A stretch of DNA of 6,301 nucleotides from JANYJJ01 sp038241115. GTDB lineage: Bacteria; Pseudomonadota; Gammaproteobacteria; Burkholderiales; Burkholderiaceae_C. The position numbers were made by a program, and so were the translations under genes. The stretch spans positions 1-6,301 of the forward strand of contig JBBRGA010000174.1 in the NCBI GenBank assembly GCA_038241115.1. The letters are read 5' to 3'. Within the stretch, counting starts at the first letter, position 1; the number at the start of each line of letters is the position of its first letter. Under the pieces are notes generated by a model. That model ran no database searches and was not told where the DNA came from. It was given only the letters and a program-made list of their open reading frames with translations. Positions 1 through 5,898 of this stretch are shown here, one piece after another.

Positions 1-107
1 AAGTGGCGGCAGCCATCACGCCGGTGCCTGGCGGTGTGGGCCCGATGACCATCACGATGTTGTTGATGAACACGATTGAATCAGCCGAACGGACATCCAA
101 AGCATGA
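1..107 (+). CDS. folD: FolD C-terminus (partial): methylenetetrahydrofolate dehydrogenase/cyclohydrolase
   Basis: This is the 3' end of a gene that begins before the window; the first full codon is at base 3 and the stop is TGA at 105-107. The 34 visible residues contain ITPVPGGVGPMTITML, the conserved C-terminal signature of FolD (compare ITPVPGGVGPMT in the E. coli enzyme), followed by a short helix and tail. FolD is a cytoplasmic bifunctional enzyme that interconverts 5,10-methylene-THF, 5,10-methenyl-THF and 10-formyl-THF using NADP, supplying one-carbon units for purine and formyl-Met synthesis. The signature loop forms part of the nucleotide-binding region in the family. The stop overlaps the ATG of the next gene (ATGA at 104-107), which suggests a shared transcript and translational coupling. 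The catalytic Lys and the rest of the protein lie outside the window and cannot be checked. Confidence 0.93.
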   Translation, partial: VAAAITPVPGGVGPMTITMLLMNTIESAERTSKA

Positions 108-2191
108 GCAACCCTTTACTGCAAGCTTCGCAAGCTGAAGCGACCAGCGCTACCAACCCTGGTTTGCCAGACTTTTCCGCGATTCGCCCAGAGCACGTCG
201 CCCCTGCCATGGACACGCTGATGGCGCAGGCCGACGCGGCACTGGAAAAAGCTGTCGGACTCGATGTCGCGGCAGATTACGACGACATGTCAGCGGTGCT
301 CGACGTGGCCGGTGAGAAATTGAAGTTTGCCTGGGGCGCCATAGGCCACTTGAACGCCGTGGCCGACACGCCCGAGCTGCGTGCGGCCTATGTGGCCGCG
401 CTGCCCAAGATCACCGAACTGTCCACCCGCCACGCCAGCGATGAGCGCTTGTACGCCAAGTACAAGGCGATCGCGCTGGCTGACAAAACCGCAACGCCGG
501 CAAAGGCTTTGAGCGCACCGCGACGCAAAGCGCTGTCCAACGCGATGCGCGACTTTGTGTTGTCCGGCGCGGAGCTGCACGGCGAGGCGAAGGCGCGCTT
601 CTTGGTGTTGCAAGAATCGCAGGCCGACTTGGAGCAAAAGTTTGCCGAGCACGTGCTCGACGCGACCGACGGCTTTGCTTATTACGCCACCGAAACAGAG
701 CTGCTCGGCGTGCCGGCTGACGCCGTGCAGGCAGCGCGTCAGGCAGCAGCAGACGAGGGCAAAGAAGGCCACAAGTTGAGCTTGCATTTCCCCAGCTACT
801 TTCCTGTTCTGCAGTACGGCCAAAACCGGGCCTTGCGAGAAAAAATCTACACCGCCTACGCCACCCGCGCCAGCGAATCGGGCGCTGCGGAGCTCGACAA
901 CTCCAAATTGATGCAAGAGCTGATGTCCCTGCGCCATGAAGAAGCACGTTTGCTGGGTTATGCCAACTATGCAGAGGTTTCTTTGGTGCCAAAGATGGCC
1001 GACACGCCACAGCAAGTCATGGACTTTTTGCGCGATCTGGCCAAGCGCGCTCGGCCGTACGCCGAGCGCGATCTGGCCGAGTTGCAAAGCTTTGCGCGCG
1101 ACGAGTTAGGGCTTCCCGAGCTGAAGTCGTGGGACATGAGCTTTGCCAGCGAAAAACTCAAGGAAGCACGCTATGCCTTCAGCGACCAAGAGGTCAAACA
1201 GTACTTCACCGAAACCAAGGTTCTCGACGGCTTGTTTCGCATCATCGAGACGCTCTTTGAAGTGACGCTGCGGCCCGATGTGGCCCCCGTGTGGCACCCG
1301 AGCGTGCGCTTCTTCCGCATCGAACGCGCAGGTACGTTGATCGGTCAGTTCTACCTCGACCCCTACGCGCGCAGCGGCAAGCGTCCGGGCGCCTGGATGG
1401 ACGATGTGCGCAGCCGTTGGGCGCGTCCCGAAGGCGCTTTGCAAACACCGGTGGCGCACTTGGTATGTAACTTCACGCCGCCCCTGACACTGGACGGCAA
1501 GCTGCAACCCGCCTTGCTGTCGCACGACGACGTGACCACCCTCTTCCACGAGTTTGGCCATGGCTTGCATCACATGCTGACCCAGGTCAACGACATCGGC
1601 GTGTCAGGGATCTCGGGCGTGGAATGGGACGCCGTGGAATTGCCCAGCCAGTTCATGGAAAACTTTTGCTGGGAATGGGACGTGGTCAAGCGCCTGACGG
1701 CCCACGTGAACACCGGCGAGGCGCTGCCGCGCGAGCTGTTCGATCGGATGCTGGCCGCCAAAAACTTCCAGAGCGGCCTGCAAACCCTGCGTCAAGTGGA
1801 GATGTCGCTCTTTGACATGCGCTTGCACGCCGAGCCAGGAAGTCAAGCCAATATCCAGGCGCTGATTGATGAAGTGCGACGCGAAGTGGCGGTGGTCACG
1901 CCGCCAGCGTTCAATCGCTTCCAAAACAGCTTTTCGCACATCTTTGCGGGCGGCTATGCGGCGGGTTACTACAGCTACAAGTGGGCCGAAGTGCTGTCGG
2001 CAGACGCCTGGGCAGCGTTTGAGGAAACCGCCGGCGAAGGCAGCGGCGTGCTCAACGTGCAAACCGGGCGTCGATACCGCGAGGCCGTGCTGGAAGCTGG
2101 CGGCAGCCGCAGCGCCATGGAAAGCTTCAAAGCCTTCCGCGGTCGCGAACCCAACATTGATGCGCTGCTGCGGCATCAGGGCATGAGTTGA
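104..2191 (+). CDS. prlC: Oligopeptidase A, M3 family zinc metallopeptidase
   Basis: This 695-residue cytoplasmic endopeptidase cleaves short peptides; in E. coli, oligopeptidase A (OpdA/PrlC, about 680 residues) degrades released lipoprotein signal peptides and other oligopeptides. The N-terminus (MSNPLL, then LPDFSAIRPEHVAPAM) resembles that of OpdA and supports the ATG at 104. Residues 1 to about 450 are the mostly helical part. The thermolysin-like core carries HEFGH at 482-486 (His482 and His486 bind zinc, Glu483 is catalytic), with the third zinc ligand predicted as Glu512 in WDAVELPSQFMENF. The glycine/tyrosine-rich substrate-binding segment FAGGYAAGYYSYKW lies near 614-627, with Tyr618, Tyr622 and Tyr623. 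All expected catalytic residues are present, so the enzyme should be active. No strong Shine-Dalgarno precedes the ATG, which fits coupling to folD through the four-base overlap. The gene could also be labelled opdA. Long antisense frames within it are shadows. Confidence 0.96.
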   Translation: MSNPLLQASQAEATSATNPGLPDFSAIRPEHVAPAMDTLMAQADAALEKAVGLDVAADYDDMSAVLDVAGEKLKFAWGAIGHLNAVADTPELRAAYVAALPKITELSTRHASDERLYAKYKAIALADKTATPAKALSAPRRKALSNAMRDFVLSGAELHGEAKARFLVLQESQADLEQKFAEHVLDATDGFAYYATETELLGVPADAVQAARQAAADEGKEGHKLSLHFPSYFPVLQYGQNRALREKIYTAYATRASESGAAELDNSKLMQELMSLRHEEARLLGYANYAEVSLVPKMADTPQQVMDFLRDLAKRARPYAERDLAELQSFARDELGLPELKSWDMSFASEKLKEARYAFSDQEVKQYFTETKVLDGLFRIIETLFEVTLRPDVAPVWHPSVRFFRIERAGTLIGQFYLDPYARSGKRPGAWMDDVRSRWARPEGALQTPVAHLVCNFTPPLTLDGKLQPALLSHDDVTTLFHEFGHGLHHMLTQVNDIGVSGISGVEWDAVELPSQFMENFCWEWDVVKRLTAHVNTGEALPRELFDRMLAAKNFQSGLQTLRQVEMSLFDMRLHAEPGSQANIQALIDEVRREVAVVTPPAFNRFQNSFSHIFAGGYAAGYYSYKWAEVLSADAWAAFEETAGEGSGVLNVQTGRRYREAVLEAGGSRSAMESFKAFRGREPNIDALLRHQGMS

Positions 2192-2203
2192 GAAAAATCT
2201 TTC

Positions 2204-2209
2204 AAGGAG
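2204..2209 (+). promoter_or_regulatory. Ribosome binding site of the DUF4124-glutaredoxin gene
   Basis: AAGGAG lies six bases before the ATG at 2216, inside the 24-base gap after the prlC stop. It fixes the start of the downstream gene and argues for independent translation initiation on a transcript probably shared with prlC, since the gap leaves little room for a promoter. Confidence 0.8.
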
Positions 2210-2215
2210 CCTCTG

Positions 2216-2863
2216 ATGAACGGCAAGAGTCTGCGCAAGTCAAATTCCCGAACCGCCATCCTGATCGCACTGCTGACACTGAGCAGCGTCAGCACCGTCA
2301 CCCACGCGCTCTACAAAGTGGTCGGCCCTGACGGAAAGATCACCTACACAGATGTACAGCCCAGCCCCGGCAAGAGCGGCAAAGTGACTCCCATCGGTTC
2401 CAACGCCGCTGCCGCGCCGAGCGCGGCAAGCTTGCCGTTGGAGTTGCGCCAGCCTGCAGCGCGATATCCGGTAACCTTGTATGTGACCGACGCCTGCGAG
2501 CCCTGCAACACAGGTCGCCAGTTTTTACGTCAGCGCGGCGTTCCTTTCAATGAACGCACCGTTTCCACGACGGAAGACGTAGAAGCTTTGCAGCGTTTGA
2601 CTGGTGGACGCGAAGCCCCGGCTTTGACCATTGGCGCTCAAACGGTGCGCGGCCTGTCGCAAGACATTTGGACCAGCTATCTCGATGCGGCCGGCTATCC
2701 GCGCGAGTCGCGCTTGCCGGTCAATTTTCAATACCCGTTAGCAACCGCTTTGACCGAAAAGCGCGAAACCAGCCAAGCGGCGGTGCCGCAGCGCCAGGAG
2801 CCGCCTTCACCTTCACCGTCGGGCACCGCAGTGCCGCGCTCTGCGTCCAGCATTCGCTTCTGA
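2216..2863 (+). CDS. Exported DUF4124 and glutaredoxin-like domain protein
   Basis: This 215-residue protein is predicted to be secreted to the periplasm. Residues 1-31 form a Sec-type signal peptide: a basic start (KSLRKSNSR), the hydrophobic stretch TAILIALLTL, and a likely cleavage after THA. Residues about 31-60 match the DUF4124 pattern (LYKVVGPDGKITYTD, usually followed by a proline-rich bend), a small domain common in proteobacterial envelope proteins with no settled function. After an Ala-rich linker, residues about 84-165 look like a glutaredoxin/thioredoxin fold: strand VTLYVT, the CEPC motif at Cys94-Cys97, and Pro135 in EAPALTIG as the likely cis-proline. About 50 residues rich in Pro, Ser, Gln and Arg follow and look disordered. 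A CxxC pair outside the cytoplasm suggests thiol-disulfide exchange, but no substrate can be inferred and glutathione dependence is doubtful there. The upstream spacing suggests co-transcription with prlC; the gene converges with the MFS gene. Confidence 0.87.
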   Translation: MNGKSLRKSNSRTAILIALLTLSSVSTVTHALYKVVGPDGKITYTDVQPSPGKSGKVTPIGSNAAAAPSAASLPLELRQPAARYPVTLYVTDACEPCNTGRQFLRQRGVPFNERTVSTTEDVEALQRLTGGREAPALTIGAQTVRGLSQDIWTSYLDAAGYPRESRLPVNFQYPLATALTEKRETSQAAVPQRQEPPSPSPSGTAVPRSASSIRF

Positions 2864-2889
2864 CAGATTGGCGTGACCCGTCTGGGAAA

Positions 2890-4173
2890 CTAGCCGTTCG
2901 GGGTCGCACGATGGCCCTGTTCTGAACGAATGCGCCGCGCCGGCCAACTGCCTGCCGCGACGCCTGCGGCCATCACCCAAAACAGCGACGCCGCGCCCAC
3001 CGCCCCGCCGAGCACACCAAACATCAGCGGCATCAATGCGCTGGACGTGTTGATGGTCATCGAGCGCAGCGCAATCGCTTGGCCGTGGCTGTCCTTGGGA
3101 ACAAGTTGGTGCAAGGCCGTCATGATCATCGGCTGCACCGAACCCAGTGACAGCCCCAAACCCACCGCGCACAAGCCCATCAACCAAGCCGACTGCACCC
3201 AAGGGTAGACCGCAAACACCGCCGCAGTCGCCAGCATCACCCGCGCCAGCACCTGCCCTGCGCTCAAGTTGGGAGCGCGGTGCACCAGCAAGGGAATGGC
3301 GAAGCGGACCAAGGTCACGGCAGCCGCGAATGCGCCCAGGATGAAACCAATGGCCGACGCGCTGAAGCCTCGCTCATGGCCCAGGATGGGCACCACGAAA
3401 GCGTGCAAATCCCAACTCGAAGACAGCAGCCAATTGACAAACAGCAAGCGTCGCAAGCCCGGTGTCTTGAACAACTTCCAGGCCGCGCCCACGCCGCGCG
3501 CCAGCATTTTGGGAACAGGTTTTTCAATGGGCACTTGGCGCGCCCACCACAGCGACAACAGCGGCAGCAACATCAGCGCGATGAACGCGCCACGAAAGCC
3601 GCTGAGATCGATCATCACGCCCGCCACCACCGGACCAATCATGTTGGACAACGCGGGTGCCAAGCCCAGCCAACTGAACACACGCGTCAGATCAGCGCCG
3701 CTGCCCGACGTCATGCGACCGGCGGTGCGCTGAATGGCAATCAGACCAAAGTTTGTGCCCACGCCGCACAAAGTGGCGGCCAATCCCAGCACCGGAAATT
3801 GCCAGTTGGCAGCCGATGCGGTGAGCCAGGTAGACAGCACGGCCAACAAGCCTCCAGCTGTGGTCAAGGCCACTGCAATGCGCATGGGGAAGTGGTAGCC
3901 ATGCTGGTCGGCCAGACGCCCGGCGCGCAGTGACATGAGCACTGGCGCTGCGGCAAACAGCCCCAACAAAATACCCACCGCCCACTGCGGATGGCCACTT
4001 CGCAGCGCCAGCAACGGTGCAGCCACCCGCACTCCCGCCATGCAGGAGTGCAAAAAAATCTGCCCCAGGATCAGCGCGAAAAGTGCTTTTGAAAATCCAG
4101 CTGGCGTCGGTGGCTCCGAGGCAGCTGCTTGATTGGCAATCGACACGGCGGGCTCAAGCGGATTCATCGCCAC
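2890..4173 (-). CDS. MFS transporter, 12 membrane helices, substrate unknown
   Basis: This 427-residue inner-membrane protein has hydrophobic segments that can be read as 12 helices, at about 30-52, 63-83, 97-115, 123-147, 166-187, 192-210, 242-264, 271-294, 307-326, 329-350, 372-391 and 393-410. The long polar stretch near 211-241 is the usual central cytoplasmic loop. GRLADQHGYHFPMR at 85-98, between helices 2 and 3, is a variant of MFS motif A, with Asp89 in the conserved acidic position. The family moves small solutes or drugs by proton-coupled or facilitated transport; nothing visible gives the substrate. The start is taken as GTG at 4173 because AAGGAGG sits nine bases upstream; the in-frame ATG at 4167 is an alternative 15 bases from it. 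The first 20 bases overlap the end of rmuC, so the two genes are probably co-transcribed. The stop is TAG at 2890-2892. Confidence 0.9.
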   Translation of the reverse strand: MAMNPLEPAVSIANQAAASEPPTPAGFSKALFALILGQIFLHSCMAGVRVAAPLLALRSGHPQWAVGILLGLFAAAPVLMSLRAGRLADQHGYHFPMRIAVALTTAGGLLAVLSTWLTASAANWQFPVLGLAATLCGVGTNFGLIAIQRTAGRMTSGSGADLTRVFSWLGLAPALSNMIGPVVAGVMIDLSGFRGAFIALMLLPLLSLWWARQVPIEKPVPKMLARGVGAAWKLFKTPGLRRLLFVNWLLSSSWDLHAFVVPILGHERGFSASAIGFILGAFAAAVTLVRFAIPLLVHRAPNLSAGQVLARVMLATAAVFAVYPWVQSAWLMGLCAVGLGLSLGSVQPMIMTALHQLVPKDSHGQAIALRSMTINTSSALMPLMFGVLGGAVGAASLFWVMAAGVAAGSWPARRIRSEQGHRATPNG

Positions 4174-5734
4174 CGAGTTCGGCCTCCTTCTCAGAATTCA
4201 GACCTTCTGCGCCCATCAGCAATGCCTGGGCGCGTGTCTCGGTCAAGCCTTCTACCGCCTTCAATTTGCGCGTCATCACATTGCTGCGCGTCTGTGCCGC
4301 GTCGATCGCGCTGCTGGCTTCGTCAAGCTTTTTCTTGGTCTTGCTCAACACGTCACCAAACTTGGCAAATTCCGTTTTCACCGCACCCAGCACCTCCCAC
4401 ACTTCGGCGCTGCGTTTTTCCAAAGCCAAAGTCCTGAAGCCCATTTGCAGGCTGTTCAAGGTGGCCAGCAGCGTGGTCGGCCCGGCCAACATCACGTGGT
4501 GCTCACGCTGCAAGCTTTCCATCAAACCGGGCCGACGCAGCGCTTCGGCATACAAGCCCTCGGTGGGCACAAACAAAATCGCAAAGTCGGTGGTGTGTGG
4601 CGCGGCCACGTATTTGTCGCGGATGGATTTGGCCTCCAGTCGCAGTCGCTGCTCGATGGCCTTGCCCGCCGCGTCGGCCGCTGGCGCATCGGCGCGCTCT
4701 TGCGCGTCCAGCAAGCGCTCGTAGTCTTCGCGCGGAAATTTCGCGTCGATGGGCAGCCACAGCGGCAAGCCGTCGTCGCGCCGCCCCGGCAGCTTGATGG
4801 CAAATTCCACTCGCGCGCCGCTGCCAGGCACCGTCTCGACGTTGGTGGCGTACTGCTCGGGCGTGAACACTTGTTCGAGCAGCCCGGCCAACTGAACTTC
4901 ACCAAACACACCGCGCGATTTCACATTCGTCAGCACGCGGTTCAGCGCACCCACGTCTTTGGCCAGCACCTGCATTTCACCCAGCCCGCGGTGCACCTGC
5001 TCCAGCCTGTCGGCCACTTGTTTGAAGCTCTCGCCGAGTCTTGCCTCCAGCGTGGCTTGCAGCTTCTCGTCCACCGTGGCGCGCATTTGCTCGAGCTTCA
5101 ATTCATTGCCTTGCTGCAAGGTGGCGAGCCGCTGCTCGACGGTGGATTTCACCTCGATCAAACGCCGCTCGTTGACCTCAGACAGCGCACGCAATTGCTC
5201 GCCCATGGAATCGGAAAAACGCTTCAACGACATGTCCTGCGCCTCGCGCGAAGCCTGCGCTTGCGCTGTCTGCGTGCTGCTGGCCGACTGCAATGCGGTG
5301 GCCACGCCGGTCTGCATGGCCGCCAGCTGGCTGCGGAAGCTGGCAATCTGTTCGTTCTGCGTTTGGGCCACGGCGGCTTGTTGTTTCAAAACGCCTTCCT
5401 GAATCGCGGCTTGTTGTTTCAACGCGCCTTCTTGGGCCATGCTTTGCTGTTTCAGCGAGCCTTCTTGCAACACGCCTTGTTGGTTCAGCAAGCTCTGTTG
5501 AAACGTGCTCAGCCCCGTGCTCAGCGCGGCGCCCAACTCCAGGCGCGTGCCCTGCGCACTGCGCCCCAACTCATCGCGCAATTCACGCTCGGTGCGTTCA
5601 TTGGCCGCTTGAAAAGCCGACTTCAAATCATCACTCGCACGCTGCTGGGAAGGGTTGGCTCGCAGTCCCAGCCAGAGGATCAAGACCAAATTCAGAAGCG
5701 CTAAGGCAAGGGGAAACCACACAAGAAATTCCAT
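4154..5734 (-). CDS. rmuC: DNA recombination protein RmuC
   Basis: This 526-residue protein belongs to the RmuC family (E. coli RmuC is about 475 residues), whose loss affects inversion at short inverted repeats; the biochemical activity is not well defined. Residues 5-24 form one membrane-spanning helix at the N-terminus. Residues about 30-260 are a Gln/Glu/Ala-rich predicted coiled coil containing an 11-residue tandem repeat at 77-120. The conserved RmuC domain covers about 265-480: RGVFGEVQLAGLLEQVF, then VEFAIKLPG with Glu310, LPIDAKFPREDYE with Asp330 and Lys332, FAILFVPTEGLYAEAL, and VMLAGPTTLLATLNSLQMGF. The Glu...Asp-x-Lys arrangement fits the PD-(D/E)XK nuclease-like fold proposed for the family. 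The C-terminal tail is acidic. ATG at 5734 is chosen because it places the membrane anchor at the N-terminus and no ATG, GTG or TTG was found in frame just upstream; its Shine-Dalgarno is weak. The gene overlaps the MFS gene by 20 bases. Confidence 0.93.
   Translation of the reverse strand: MEFLVWFPLALALLNLVLILWLGLRANPSQQRASDDLKSAFQAANERTERELRDELGRSAQGTRLELGAALSTGLSTFQQSLLNQQGVLQEGSLKQQSMAQEGALKQQAAIQEGVLKQQAAVAQTQNEQIASFRSQLAAMQTGVATALQSASSTQTAQAQASREAQDMSLKRFSDSMGEQLRALSEVNERRLIEVKSTVEQRLATLQQGNELKLEQMRATVDEKLQATLEARLGESFKQVADRLEQVHRGLGEMQVLAKDVGALNRVLTNVKSRGVFGEVQLAGLLEQVFTPEQYATNVETVPGSGARVEFAIKLPGRRDDGLPLWLPIDAKFPREDYERLLDAQERADAPAADAAGKAIEQRLRLEAKSIRDKYVAAPHTTDFAILFVPTEGLYAEALRRPGLMESLQREHHVMLAGPTTLLATLNSLQMGFRTLALEKRSAEVWEVLGAVKTEFAKFGDVLSKTKKKLDEASSAIDAAQTRSNVMTRKLKAVEGLTETRAQALLMGAEGLNSEKEAELGGDESA
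4183..4189 (-). promoter_or_regulatory. Ribosome binding site of the MFS gene, inside rmuC
   Basis: Read on the minus strand, AAGGAGG lies within the last codons of rmuC, nine bases before the GTG at 4173 and 15 before the ATG at 4167. The spacing favours the GTG start. Its position inside rmuC means ribosomes finishing rmuC pass over it, so translation of the two genes is likely coupled. Confidence 0.75.
5376..5507 (-). repeat. Four 33-base tandem repeats in rmuC (11-residue coiled-coil repeat)
   Basis: Four units of exactly 33 bases can be aligned on the + strand from 5376, 5409, 5442 and 5475, each opening with a form of CTTGTTGTTTCA and, in the first three, continuing with GCCTTC. They encode residues 77-120 of RmuC: TFQQSLLNQQG, VLQEGSLKQQS, MAQEGALKQQA and AIQEGVLKQQA. 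The last three protein units are the most alike (Q-E-G-x-L-K-Q-Q core); the first is diverged. An 11-residue period is the hendecad repeat of slightly right-handed coiled coils, so the array probably extends the rod between the membrane anchor and the conserved domain. Copy number could vary by slippage without breaking the frame. Confidence 0.88.
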
Positions 5735-5803
5735 GGGCAGATTGTCGCAGGCAGCTACCTGACTCGGGCTTGTGCGCTGCTCTAGAGGTGGGCTGCGAGG
5801 GCT

Positions 5804-5817
5804 GCGGCGAAAGCCGC
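5804..5817 (-). other. Small hairpin with a GAAA tetraloop on the + strand
   Basis: GCGGC (5804-5808) and GCCGC (5813-5817) pair perfectly around GAAA, a GNRA-type loop that is stable in + strand RNA. The minus-strand transcript forms the same stem around TTTC, which is not a GNRA loop. T5803 and G5818 could add a wobble pair. It lies 10 bases beyond the larger inverted repeat in the direction of the permease transcript. Five-base GC stems arise readily by chance in GC-rich DNA, so function is uncertain. Confidence 0.4.
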
Positions 5818-5827
5818 GAGGCGAACC

Positions 5828-5873
5828 GAGCTCACACCCACAAACGCGAGTGCGCCAAATCGGGTGTCAGCTC
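5828..5873 (-). repeat. 12-base inverted repeat with one mismatch, possible 3' hairpin of the permease transcript
   Basis: The left arm GAGCTCACACCC (5828-5839) pairs with the right arm GGGTGTCAGCTC (5862-5873) in 11 of 12 positions; the only mismatch is C5833 against C5868. The 22-base loop has a further 3-base stem (CGC 5845-5847 with GCG 5852-5854). On the minus strand it begins 25 bases after the permease stop codon, where a terminator or mRNA-protecting hairpin would lie. No U-tract follows, so it is not a textbook intrinsic terminator; a 3'-end stabilising structure, a block to exonucleases at a Rho-dependent end, or a protein-binding operator upstream of rmuC are alternatives. Confidence 0.72.
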
Positions 5874-5898
5874 AATTCGCTTCCAAGCGTCGAGGAGT

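Larger units (their letters stand above)
5735..5898. other. Non-coding gap between the ABC permease gene and rmuC
   Basis: These 164 bases carry no convincing gene on either strand. The gap must hold the 3' end of the permease transcript and probably the rmuC promoter, both on the minus strand. It contains a long imperfect inverted repeat (5828-5873), a GAAA-loop hairpin (5804-5817) and the 8-base palindrome CTCTAGAG (5780-5787). I saw no clear sigma-70 -35/-10 pair and no T-run that would mark a classical intrinsic terminator. Confidence 0.7.

Noticed and set aside
290..1087. A 265-residue minus-strand open frame antisense to prlC
   Set aside because: Low-complexity Gln/Arg/Gly/Leu composition with no recognisable domain, fully inside a well-supported peptidase gene.
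1604..2176. A 190-residue minus-strand open frame antisense to the catalytic half of prlC
   Set aside because: It overlaps the conserved HEFGH-to-C-terminus region of a real M3 peptidase and shows no domain of its own.
2822..2835. Perfect 5-base hairpin GGCAC-CGCA-GTGCC near the end of the DUF4124-glutaredoxin gene
   Set aside because: It lies inside coding sequence, is short and GC-rich, and has no T-run on either strand, so it is not a credible terminator.
2873..2907. Possible 7-pair stem (with one G-T pair) across the convergent stop codons, arms at 2873-2879 and 2901-2907
   Set aside because: The 21-base loop is large and no T-run follows on either strand. A bidirectional terminator is expected at this 26-base convergent junction, but this stem is too weak to call.
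3280..3933. A 217-residue + strand open frame antisense to the MFS gene
   Set aside because: Composition dominated by Gln, Arg, His and Ala is what antisense reading of a hydrophobic membrane-protein gene produces; no family resemblance.
4133..5704. A 523-residue + strand open frame antisense to almost all of rmuC
   Set aside because: Its protein is rich in His, Gln, Arg and Leu with no recognisable domain, its repeats mirror the rmuC 33-base array, and the minus-strand frame gives a clear RmuC protein. Long antisense frames are common opposite GC-rich genes.
5780..5787. CTCTAGAG palindrome upstream of rmuC as an operator
   Set aside because: An 8-base palindrome is expected by chance at this scale, and no second copy or promoter element anchors it.
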